From positions 13,915,001-13,979,000 of the forward strand of contig OX485807.1 of NCBI GenBank assembly GCA_950295325.1: a DNA stretch of 64,000 bases, in the 5' to 3' direction. Position numbers and translations under genes: made by a program. Positions 54,301-64,000 of the stretch are shown one piece after another; positions within the stretch are counted from its first letter, which is position 1; every line of letters begins with the position of its first letter. The notes under the pieces are model-generated. The model worked only from the letters and a program-made list of their open reading frames with translations, was not told the origin of the DNA and searched no databases. This stretch comes from Polytrichum commune (lineage: Eukaryota; Streptophyta; Polytrichopsida; Polytrichales; Polytrichaceae).

Positions 54301-57300
54301 AGATGAACGAAGCTGACAGAAAGATAGGAATTTGTACACCAAAGCATCCTGCAATGTTGATCATCCTAATCCGAACATTATGTCAGGGTCATACACCAAA
54401 AATGAAGACAATGAGATAATTTCACCAAGGTAAGAACGTACCCAGAAGTGCCTATATAGGCATACAGGTTTCCAGGAGCTCCTGCACCCGCCCTACAAAA
54501 CCACAAACATATTTACAGCTAGGAATCAATAATCCAATAATGATTTAACGGAGAGGTGCCCACTGCTAGTCTCTAGTAATCCTGGGCATGCAGTGTTGTG
54601 CATTGCAGGCACATAAAATAAACTACAAGCAAAAGAACCCCTAAAAAAGTATTCTAGTACAGATTCAAGATAGGTAAATGGTATAATTATCCTTATAAAA
54701 CGCTCTAAATAATAAACTGTTGTGCACAAACATTCTTCTGCCTCTCTTTTTTCTATGTCACAAACTATATTCAAATCGAGAGTCAATTATTTGGTGACAG
54801 TAGAAACAATTAGACAGCATGTAATGTGCACTGTCTTTGAAAAAGGAACATGTTCCAAATGCAGATAAAGTTGAGTAAAATATGGAACCCACCCTACAGT
54901 ACACGCACCTGCATCACCACAGCAATGCAGAACTGGCACTCCTTGTAAGCTTCCAATCCCTAGACACTCTGCGGCAGTTGCACTAACCTCTCCTGTTGCA
55001 AAAATTAGCAAATTATCTTGCTAGACCATAGCAGAGGCTTCTATGGTACAGGATCCAAAATGCAGGACAGACCTGTCATTACAGCCAATAGCTAAAGCAA
55101 CCAGGACAAACCAAGCATAGAGACAAAACATAAGATCTCCTATGAATCCAATCACATATTGTCAAGCACATGTACTTGGCAACAAAATGACAATAATGTG
55201 CAACCTCCCTCCAAGGATGACTGCATGGATCGTGGACCTAAACCAAAATGTCAGAAACTAACTTTTTCCTGCAACATCAGAAATACTTGATTGGACAAGT
55301 ATAACCATTAATTTCTGAAAGGATTTCTTCTCCATCCACATTCTTGTTCCTTCAAATATCAGATGGGCTGCAATTTCGAAGCATATTTGACATGTATGAG
55401 GAAGCAGGCTTCATGACTCTTTGGAATGAGTGTAGGGGCACTTGTTCATCCCATTCGGTTTGAAATGGTGCGCAGAGAACAGTTGAGAAGAAGAAATCTG
55501 ATCCTTTGAGATTTAAAGGTGCAAATTTGGTCAAGTTCAGTCCTTTCAGAAAGTAAGGTCCTACCATATCGGACATAGTTAACCACAAAGTGGCAGCTAT
55601 ACAGGTTCAGAGATTCTATACCACAAGGAATGTTAGAAGGGTGGATGATCGGCAATTTGTCCATCCAGTGCCCCAGGTCCACTTTGCTCATCAGGTTCTC
55701 TGCATACTGTACAATGTACACATAGAATCAGCCATCCCTGCAGAATCTGCCAGGAACAAAATATTCAACAATTCTCAATGACCATTCACCAAATATTGCA
55801 GAAACAGCACGGCCACCAAATAGCCACTGACCACTAACTGAGGTCAAAAAACGAAAGATGTTCCTTTTTGAAGGGGATAACTAAGTTTCTGAGGAGCACA
55901 ACCTGAAAAGAGAGGTCCACAAGGCCAGTTGTTGAAGCTGTTGTGGCATCAGTAACAAGAGCTCCACAAAGCTTCCACACAATGTAGTCGTGCCTGTACC
56001 GGAAAACTACACCTTTCTGTATGAAAAGCTAGAGGTTTGATCTGGAGGCTCCAATTTCTACCTTCTCCCAATATCTCATACGTACAAAAGATGCTCATCT
56101 ATATGCATGAAGCTAACAAATTCTCTGTGTAACAGTTAGTATAGACTCTTTCATACCCTCCAAGCAATAGAGTTTGACATTGGTCAGCGGCCCTGGGGTT
56201 GTGTTTGTCCAGCCACCTCAGCTTTGCTAGAAGGCTGCCAGATCCAACTAAAGCTTGTCAGAAGAAAAGAAAAATGAACAATAAAAGTGTGAATTCAAAT
56301 AAAGAAGACTATTTTGGTAACCTAGAATAAGAGAAACTTTCCATTAACCACCAATCTTTCAGACCTTGAGGCACCTTGATGTGTTCCTGTAATAGATGCT
56401 ACCAATTCAGCTCCTCCTGCCATTCCAGCAACCTCAACAAACAACAAATAATGACTATCAGATAATATTGCACATGCCACAATAAAAACATGTCATTTCA
56501 AATTGCAAAACTTGTGGCTACCTCCATGATCGGGTTAAAATTTTTTGCTGCTAAGGTCAACAGGATATAGAGCACCGTACTTCCAAGAAAGGATAGATTT
56601 TACCTCAGCAGCTTCTTCCACAGCTCGTGCATCAGAGTACAGAATGGCTGGTGGTATTGGTTGACTATCATCCTGTACTAACAATCAACACATATAAATT
56701 GAGCATCTCTTCTTGCAGCATTCGCAAACACATGCAGTTTCGTGAATCAGAACTGATTAATCATACAGTCTCCAGGTTTTGTGATGACTTTGAATCTCTT
56801 GTTTTCGAACATCTTCTTTTTCTACTTGATCTATATTGATTGTGCAGGACAGAATAGCATGAACGAGAACACCACATGCCTGTGGCAACAGAATCACATT
56901 CTGCATTTGGCCAGTGACGGCCAATGCTTGCACTGTGCCATCATCTCCGCCATTTGCTAAGCACGCCTGCACAGCTTGAATGGTAGCTCCCCACCATGCT
57001 TCCACTGCCTGTTCAATGCTTGCTGGTCCTCCCCTGTTGGACATCCACCCATAAAACTCGATCAAAATGTGCTCAAATTAGTGGTAAATAACAAAATGGG
57101 CTCAAACATGCTCATATTCAAAATGTGCTGGAGTGCTTCTTGTGTCCAAAGAGGGAGCTCGCAATCGGCTCTGCAATGGTGTGTGTACCCCTTTCTTCTC
57201 CTCACAGTAAAATGTGGGTCCAATAATTAGTATGACAGCATGATGTGGAAGGAAAATTTATGAATCAGATGTGGGGTAATTCATGATGAGTCCTACTCCA

Positions 57301-59472
57301 TATTAACTCTGGCCTCTGAAGGTTGCATATCAACTTTCAGGGAACTGATGTATGTGTAAATTTACTCATCTTTAAATCACCTCCATCAGCTCCATTAGTC
57401 AGTAATAAAATTATGTAGCGCACATTTTGAACACAAACCTTCTTTCGTACAGAACTTGCACTAAATCATCTAGTACTGCTCTAACTCCAGATTGCGACTG
57501 AAGGTGAGAAAAGAAACTCGTCTCAACTCTTTGATGTCAAACGGTCAGAGCCCGCTCAGAGTGTAAGTAGCAAGAACTGAAGTGCAACTTTCAAGGAACT
57601 GATGGAGATGTACAATTACTCATTTTAAAGTCGCCTCCATCAGCTCCTTAATCGATAATCAGATTATGTAGTGCACATTTTGTACAATTCGAGCACAAAT
57701 CTTATTTGATACAAAATGTGCACTAAATCATCTTAGCACTGCTCAAACTCCAGATAAAGACGGAAGTTGAGAAAAGAAATCGTCTCCACTCTTCAAGCTT
57801 GAACGTCCAGAAGAGTAAGCAACAAGAACTGAAGTGCGCCTTTAAAGGAAGTGATGGAGATGCAAGTTTACTTATTTTTGAAAATCACCTCCATCAGCTC
57901 CATTAGTCACTGACAATATTATTCAGTGCACACTTTGCACATTTTGAGCACAATCTTATTTATCACAAAATAAGCCCTAAATAGATTTATTAGTACTCAA
58001 ACTCCAGATAGCGAAGGTAGGTGAGAGAAGAAACTTGTCTCCACTCTTCGAAGTCGAACGCTCAGAAGAGTAGTAAGTAGCAAGAGCGCCATTCGAAGCA
58101 GGCAGGCAATGTGTCCCCTCCCTATTGAGGATTGCAAATCCGGGAGTCGATGGTGAAATACTAGAAGCTGTTGCAAAATGCGGCAACATCCTAGCCCCAT
58201 CCTAGCCCAGGAAATTGGTCTGAGAGTCCAATGCAGGGTGCGGGTGGAAGGCCGAACATTACGTAGTGCACATTTTGTACTGAAACAGATTTATGCTCAA
58301 AATGTGCCGTAACCAATCTTACTACTGCTCAAATTCCACATAGCCACGGAAGGTGACTAAAGAAACTCGTCTCCACTATTCGAGGTAGAACACTCAGAAG
58401 AGGAGTAAGTAGCAAAAGCGCTTCCGTTCAAAGCAAGCAGGCAGGCAATGTGTCCTCTCCCTATTAAGGGTTGCAAAATTGAGGTGCCAAATGCGGCAAC
58501 ATCCTAGCCCCGAGAATTTGGTTTGAGAGCCCTACGCAGGGAAAGAGGAAGGCGCAAGGTGCGGGTGGAAGGCCGAAGATTATATAGTGCACATTTTGTA
58601 CTAATTAAGGTTTGTGCTCAAGATGTACAAAATATGGACTAAACAATCTTGGCGCTGCTCAAACTCCAGATAGCTCGAACGCACGAATAGAAACTCCACT
58701 CTTCAATGTCGAACGGTCAGAAGAGTAGTAAGTAGCACAATGTATCCCCTCCCTATTGAGTATTGCAAAACTGAGTTGCCACAAGCGGCCATATCCTATC
58801 TCCGACAATTTGGTTTGAGGATCCTACTCAGGCCAAAGAGGAAGGCGCAGGTAGAGGGTGGAAGGCCGGAAGGTGATTTGGCGCACATTCAGTACCAATT
58901 AAATTTGCGCTCAAAACGTACAAAGTTTGCACTAAACAGTCTTAATGCTGCTCAAACTCCAGATAGCGACAGAAAGTGAGACAAGAAACTAGTCTCCACT
59001 CTTCGAACGCTCAAAAGAGAAGTTAAGTAGCAAAAGCGCTTCGGTTCACAGCAAGCAGACAGGCAACGTGTCTTCTCCCTATTGCAAAATTGAGTTGCCA
59101 AATGCGGCCATATCCTTAGCCCCGTACTATCCCCGAGAATTTGGTTTGAAAGTCATACGCAGGGGAAGAGGAAGGCGCCGGGTGCGGGTGGAAGGCCGAC
59201 GAAGCCACCGATCCCAGGGAAGTGACAAGGGCGGCTTTGGTGCCTCCAGTGCCGACGTCGATCGCCAGCACCCACTCCTCCCCTCCTCCTTTCTTCGATC
59301 GCACTGCGAGCTGCGTTGGAGCGAGTCCCTTCTTGGTCCTCGGAGGGGTATGCCTCCATCGATGCCCTCCGACTCTGAGGCTACCTTTCCCCGCGGATGA
59401 GTCTTGTGCACCAAGACCCCGCGGCCAAACGTGGAGCGCGGCAATGGCGCCCGTGGAGATGATCCCCGCCAT
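51331..59472 (-). CDS. XylB-like FGGY carbohydrate kinase, probably plastid-targeted (20 exons, 607 aa)
   Basis: FGGY-family sugar kinase closest in motif layout to bacterial xylulokinase; the substrate is unproven. Minus-strand exons: 59472-59159, 57033-56880, 56672-56604, 56432-56375, 56247-56157, 55993-55903, 55826-55790, 55699-55622, 54992-54893, 54492-54442, 54214-54160, 54044-53994, 53821-53728, 53576-53490, 53151-53063, 52432-52360, 52210-52177, 51910-51841, 51718-51646, 51485-51331. Every phase joins in frame (1824 nt). Motifs: phosphate loop DVGTGGTK (72-79), TGQMQNVILL, ILYSDARA, GHDYIVWKLCG, catalytic-base region GDAG (D324), AYIGTSGW, GVFTLGHPDP, TAGGNLAW, VMEGVAFA, adenosine motif GGGAR (505-509) and GAALLAGQW. 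The first ~65 residues are Arg/Ser/Ala-rich and acid-poor, as in a transit peptide. Exon 2's end is best read as a GC donor and exon 12's donor is weak, so those joins are less certain. Xylulose, ribulose or another pentose are all possible substrates. Confidence 0.9.
57300..59160. repeat. Decayed tandem array in intron 1 of the FGGY kinase (6 units, ~250-330 bp)
   Basis: The landmark 'aactccagata(g)cga' occurs near 57487, 57747, 58000, 58331, 58660 and 58958. Units also share 'cctccatcagctcc', 'tagtgcacattttg' and 'gtctccactcttcga'. The three longer units nearest exon 1 additionally contain decayed copies of the exon 1 end and its donor (gcaggaagg…ggtgggtggaaggccg type sequence near 58220, 58530 and 58830; the true copy ends at 59159). 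Confidence 0.85.
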
Positions 59473-59704
59473 CGCCTGAATCGGTGATCGATTGATCAGC
59501 GGAAGGATGGCTTGGCAAGGGCAATAATAATCAATTGTAAGCACTATTTCTTCTTCCGAATTCTTCAAGCGCCGCCAACTTATCTCAAATGACATAACAA
59601 TATACTTGGCCTTTTGTTCGAAGCAAACTCTGCGAAGCAAGAGCTCGGAATCTCGAGCCAGAACGAAGACTCATCAACACAACACTCGGAGCATTTTACA
59701 CTAG
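59473..59704 (-). promoter_or_regulatory. FGGY kinase 5' leader / proximal promoter
   Basis: Upstream of the chosen ATG (59472) the reading frame stays open to 59640 with another in-frame ATG, but MAGIISTGAIAALHVW is the more transit-peptide-like start in a good ATGGCGG context. No TATA box was placed. Confidence 0.35.
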
Positions 59705-59795
59705 AGCGCTTGAGGGCCCGTGCCCATTGAAATCTAAATTCTCTCATTGGTGGAAAATGGCGAGACCGCCGCACTTCACTTTCCACTACGCCGTG
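59705..59795 (-). mobile_element. Fragment of D2 element just upstream of the FGGY kinase
   Basis: 'gcttgagggcccgtgcccattgaaat…ctctcattggtggaaaa…gcacttcactttccactacgc' parallels 61304-61395 of the D2 copy at 61286. It lies about 230 bp upstream of the kinase start codon. Confidence 0.6.
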
Positions 59796-61217
59796 TATGG
59801 TAATTAAAGTGTCACGTTTACTATTTGCGAAGGGTCTAAACTAAATGCCTAGAGGTCCCACGTTCACTAATGGCCAATATGATACTATTCATCAACATAA
59901 CTAACTCCTTTAATTGAAAATTTATTTACATTATGATAGTTAGCGGAGCATATTGGGATACTTGAGATAATTCATATGCAAGAGGGAGACATTCGTGAGC
60001 ATATTAATGTTAACTATTAGTGTCATTTTGTAAACTTTAGTTAACTTGTAAATTATCATGTAACTTAGGCATACATCTCCTAACATTAATGAACATACTC
60101 ATGCCAAGATATTAGTCAGTGTGAACGCCAAGTGTCATGAGCTGATAGCAATGATGAAGTTGTTGATCATTAGTGTAATCTAGCTAGCATGCACCTCAAA
60201 ATAGAGTAAACGAGACTATTACGCATGTGATACTAACTATCATAATTGTTTGTATGATATGAAGTTTCATATGTAGAAGGTCCAACGTGAATAGAAAAGT
60301 TACAAAATGAAATAGCATGGTCAGTTAGTATTCATATATACTACATTTGAACACAACATTAGGAGCACTTTACTTATTTCTCGTAACACACATATAATCA
60401 TGATTTTGTAACTTACTACATCTTACTTAAACTTGATAATGGATATAAGGGCAAAGGGAGACTCAAGGTATGCATGAAAGGGGAATAAAGAAAGCAATTG
60501 ATCACATCAAAGCAATGGTCTCTTCACAAATCCATGGTCACAAAACAACTTCACTACCTTAATGAGAACAAGCACTAGCTAATACGCATTGAAGAAGCAA
60601 CATTTAAGGGAAAACACTAATAAGAATTGAAGAAGGAACATGTCTTGAACATGTTTGTTGCTTGCACGTGAATATTCAACACATTCATGATTTAAAAAAT
60701 AATAATAATAATTTAGAGTTCCTATTGAAATAATGTATCCAATCTTTTGTTTAAGAGGAAACATGTGCTATCTATTGCCACAAAATGTTTGAGTGAAAAT
60801 CATTTCAAATGCATCCTTGTCTACTATTCCAAAAAGAATCATTTGGACAAAAACGTATGTATTGGACTTCAACCCTGACATGATTTTTACAAATGTATTT
60901 TTCTCCTGCTAATATCATATAAATTTTGTTGTCAAAACGCATTTCCATCGCTACTTTGTCATTACTCGTAAAACAATTTGGGCAATACATATCTACAATG
61001 GTGCAAAAACTGTCACTTACTAAGTGATTTTTCATCCAAATTTCAATCATCCGCAACCATATTTCATTACATAAATTTTAGGGTGTAGAACATATTAAAC
61101 TTTGCTCCATAAATTGGCATTTGGATGAACTAAAAGTAAGTTGGGATAACAATACTTGTCAACTTATTTATAAGTTGCGTCATTAGAAAAGTCACCAGTG
61201 ACATAAATACCATACGA
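59796..61217. other. Intergenic DNA, nothing recognised
   Basis: AT-rich; no gene or repeat supported. Confidence 0.5.
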
Positions 61218-61238
61218 CACTAACTACAATATTTAGTG
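61218..61238. repeat. Solo copy of the CACTAAAT palindrome
   Basis: CACTAACTACAATATTTAGT then G, followed by TA. It is one terminus of the CACTAAAT family without a partner end nearby. Confidence 0.6.
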
Positions 61239-61285
61239 TAGTGTTGTACTAAATTAGGTGACTCGGTTTAACTTAAATTCTGGAG

Positions 61286-61695
61286 CCTTAGGGCCACTTT
61301 ACACACATTAGTGAGAGCCCGTGACCATCACGTTACATTTCAAGCACTCTCATTGGTGGAAAAGGTGAAGCCGGTCCAAGTTTGCTTCGCACTACGCTTG
61401 AGGGACCAACGGAGTATGTGAATGCAAGATGGATGTAATGTCTACATGGATTCCTACATGGCATCAAATGGATCATGTTTCATAGTCACTTGGATTATTT
61501 TCAAAAACCACCTCTTGGAAGTAAGCCTAACATCAAACCAAGAGACCATGGCATTCTGAACGCTCACAACCGTTCATTTATTCTATTTTATCATGTGTGA
61601 GGACCCACGTGAATAGAAATTCATTGAAAGAGCATTTGGTTGAGGAACATATGGCTTCACACTACACTTGAGGATCCGTGACCACACCACATTGA
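61286..61695 (-). mobile_element. Non-autonomous DNA transposon, family D2 copy 3 (truncated)
   Basis: It is the reverse complement of most of 962-1414: 'cttagggccactttacacac', 'ctctcattggtggaaaaggt', 'caccacctcttggaagtaag'-like, 'cgctcacaaccgttca' and 'ctacacttgaggatccgtga'. The last ~80 bp of the element are missing. Confidence 0.75.
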
Positions 61696-61777
61696 TACAA
61701 GCCCATGTTAGAGTGTATAAAAAATTAATCTACTTCCATGATTCGTCCAGCCATGAACATAATTCCCTAAGTAGGTA

Positions 61778-62135
61778 CACTAAATATGGTATTTTGTGTC
61801 GTATGGTAATTTATGTCACAATGGTAACTTTTTCGGATGACGCTTCTTATGAATAAGTGAACGAATCCTGACACGGATGATGGATGAGTTCATCCATTGG
61901 CCAAAACCCTACCATCTCTTGTCCGCAACTTGTAATGAAACATTGTCATGAATGATTGAAATTTGGATGAAAAACCACTTGGTAAGTGATAGTAATTGCA
62001 ACATTGTAAATTTGTAATCCCCCTGAAAATTTTACAAAGGGATGACAAATAATGTTGGGTTACATTTAGTATTGTGGTTTAGGGTTAGTATTGAGCAGGA
62101 CAAATAGAATTGGTGACACTCAATATCAAATTTAG
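61778..62135. mobile_element. CACTAAAT-family MITE, sister of the copy near CAF
   Basis: Starts CACTAAATATGGTATTTTG after TA and ends near 'cactcaatatcaaatttagg'. The interior matches 21838-22179 ('tttttcggatgacgcttctt', 'gatggatgagttcatccatt', 'aataatgttgggtta'). Confidence 0.8.
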
Positions 62136-62253
62136 GATAGATAAACCAAATACATGTACTTTTATGTAACGTTTGTGATGTAATATATGAGGTCAAGGTT
62201 CACAATTTTATTATTGGAGAAGAGTGTATGTATATTTGACTGGCCACACCTGT

Positions 62254-62838
62254 CAGTACCCGAGGCCTTAAAGCCACACTTGAAGAACCTTTTCCTATTT
62301 AACATGGTAAGTATAATAGCTTGGATGTTTTTTAATTTCATAGATTAGCAAATCTATACAAAGTCTATAGAAAAATAATAAAAATAATAAATTCATATGC
62401 AACCTACATAAATTTGTAAAATCATTTTAAGAGATGAATCTTTTACTCTCCAATAGGGGGGGTCCATTGATGTCGGATTGCTAGGTGAGAATCACTACAA
62501 AATTAGTCTTATTACAGATGAGGATTTGTTGTTACATGAAGGTGTTGTCCCCCTTTTGTGGGTCACTTCTTACACCGCCTTGTTGAGCACTTAGATCCCC
62601 GATTAGCCATTGTGATTGGCCAAAGTTGGTGCTCTTCTAATTGTGTTCTTGCATCCTTCTTACACCGCTGGTATGAACAACCAAAGTGGTGCTATTTTGT
62701 TCTTAATGATGCATATGATTAATTGCTTTTAACAATGACTTACTTGATGGCACCATTGCACTCACTTGCTGACGGGCTTAAGGATGAAAAATAGGTGTCG
62801 CTAAAAGGAAGGTGTCACTTTAAGGCCTCAGTACCTTA
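62254..62838 (-). mobile_element. Non-autonomous DNA transposon, family D1 copy 2 (~585 bp)
   Basis: Left end cagtacccgaggccttaaag, right end ctttaaggcctcagtacctt then a. Interior blocks ('gattagccattgtgattggc', 'cagattagcaaatctata'-like) are the reverse complement of the copy at 29133-29748. Confidence 0.8.
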
Positions 62839-63419
62839 TGTGCATATCCAAGCCTCCTCACATCTTAGACTCCTTGGGGTCACTCTCATTGGTGAGCACT
62901 ACATCATTGTCTTTGGGTGACATCATATTCATTTTCCCAGCATGTAACATGCAACCTAGGCACCCACAATGATGTCAATATTCATGTTCCCAATGTGGAA
63001 TATATTTTTACCCTCATGTCAATGTCACTCATGTATGGCTTACTTAGAGCCTTCCATAAGCAACCTCATATGGTATGCGGATGTTATTCATTTTTTGTTT
63101 TTTGCTTTTAGTTCATCTTTTGTTCATCATATTTGCGCCTTCAAATTTGTGTTACATTAGCAAATCTAAGGTGAGAGATCAACAAAAACCATATTGAATA
63201 TCGTGCAACCCCTTATCATTTATGATCAGTAGAAGTGTTTATTTGTTGATGCCTAAACTAAATACATAGGTCCTCCCAATTGTGTTCAATATTGATATGA
63301 AGGAGGCATTTCTTGCTAAAGAGTGGAACTCTTTCCATCTCTCAAGGAAGAAATTAGATTACCTACACCTCAGGGATTTTCTCAAATATGAATGTGAATT
63401 GTACTTGTAGCAACCATTG
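62839..63419. other. Intergenic DNA, probably retroelement-derived
   Basis: No intact gene; it leads into the LINE relic on the same strand. Confidence 0.4.
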
Positions 63420-63760
63420 GCACCACCACAACACAAGATCATTGCTACTTACTGCACCTCAAATCATAGACTAGCCATTGAAACTGGACAATGATGGACT
63501 ATCCCTATTTGTAGACATACTAGACTATGCCACTTTTGCTCCTACAAGGCAATTGAAAACGAGGCACATTTCATGTTGGAATGTCCCCTATATAAGCCCA
63601 TTAAAGATAAGTTTCCATTACTATTTGAGAACATAATTCTAGGGAGCCTCAAGTTTTTCTTTCTATTGGACCACCAAGTTGACATTAGCCTCTATCTCAC
63701 ACATGCTAACAAATTCCAAATTCTGCCATTGTAGAGAATTAGTTGGTTTGAAACCATCCT
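63420..63760 (+). mobile_element. LINE-type relic, reverse-transcriptase zinc-binding region
   Basis: Plus-strand translation gives IATYCTSNHRLAIETGQ, a stop, then CRHTRLCHFCSYKAIENEAH, MLECPLYKPIKDKFPLLFEN and FFLLDHQVDISLYLTHA. The CxxC…HxxxxC arrangement is the zinc-binding region of non-LTR elements. In-frame stops show it is dead. Confidence 0.7.
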
Positions 63761-63849
63761 AATGTACTTTCAATCCCATTAGCCTTTTTAGCTTCCCGGA
63801 CTTTAAAATTAACTTTATTTCATTTCATACATTGAGTGTGGAGGAGTTA

Positions 63850-64000
63850 ATAAAATTTGAAAACATAGTCCAATCTTTTCAAAAAATGTGTCGTCATGGT
63901 GTTTGTTCTTTGTTCTTTGTTCCTCACCTAACCACTCACCAATCAAATAAGTTATCGGTGTCTGATTAAGAATAAGACCCACATAGCACCTTACTAGATG
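63850..64000 (+). mobile_element. Tail of family R-like repeat, cut by the window end
   Basis: 'acatagtccaatcttttc', 'catggtgtttgttctttg' and 'ggtgtctgattaagaataagacc' match the tails at 27700 and 41450. Confidence 0.5.

Noticed and set aside
54215-54354. Extension of the kinase coding frame upstream of exon 11
   Set aside because: Phase and family similarity support the acceptor before 54214; the extension is intron.

Overview
The window looks like nuclear DNA of a land plant. It contains genes split by many short GT-AG introns, two or three proteins with plastid-targeting N-termini, a CRM-domain plastid intron-splicing factor, and AT-rich intergenic DNA full of decayed transposons, MITEs and microsatellites. 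I see no bacterial-type operons, CRISPR arrays, rRNA or convincing tRNA genes. A non-seed plant (bryophyte or lycophyte) is my guess, because the xylulokinase-like gene does not resemble the flowering-plant FGGY kinases I know. That is weak evidence and the species is not determined.

Four genes were reconstructed exon by exon with consistent splice phases. GET3B (minus, 12358-18552, 11 exons, 438 aa) is a plastid-type tail-anchored-protein-targeting ATPase. A CRS2-associated factor (CAF1/CAF2-like; plus, 22672-27396, 5 exons, 796 aa) is a plastid group II intron splicing cofactor. An ATL-type RING-H2 E3 ubiquitin ligase (plus, 48498-49352, intronless, 284 aa) follows. A XylB-like FGGY sugar kinase with a probable transit peptide (minus, 51331-59472, 20 exons, 607 aa) is the last. 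GET3B and CAF are divergent, with 4.1 kb between their start codons. ATL and the kinase are convergent, 2 kb apart. The four do not form a pathway, but three are probably plastid proteins.

Layout: 1-12.3 kb is intergenic with LINE relics, MITEs and a SINE-like family. GET3B occupies 12.4-18.6 kb. A MITE and repeat stretch at 18.9-22.2 kb precedes CAF at 22.7-27.4 kb. From 27.5 to 47.3 kb is a long gene-free stretch of non-autonomous DNA transposons, hairpin elements, a 332-bp tandem duplication and AT-rich filler. The ATL array and gene lie at 47.4-49.7 kb and the kinase at 51.3-59.5 kb. A dense MITE nest and another LINE relic fill 59.7-64 kb.

The most striking pattern is that every gene has a decayed local tandem array of about 200-340 bp units at its 5' boundary. 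In GET3B and the kinase the array starts at the exon 1/intron 1 junction and carries degraded copies of that junction. In ATL it runs through the start codon, so the first ~17 residues are repeat-derived. In CAF it fills the first half of intron 1, and the 5' leader is also duplicated. The end of the ATL coding region also has a decayed second copy downstream.
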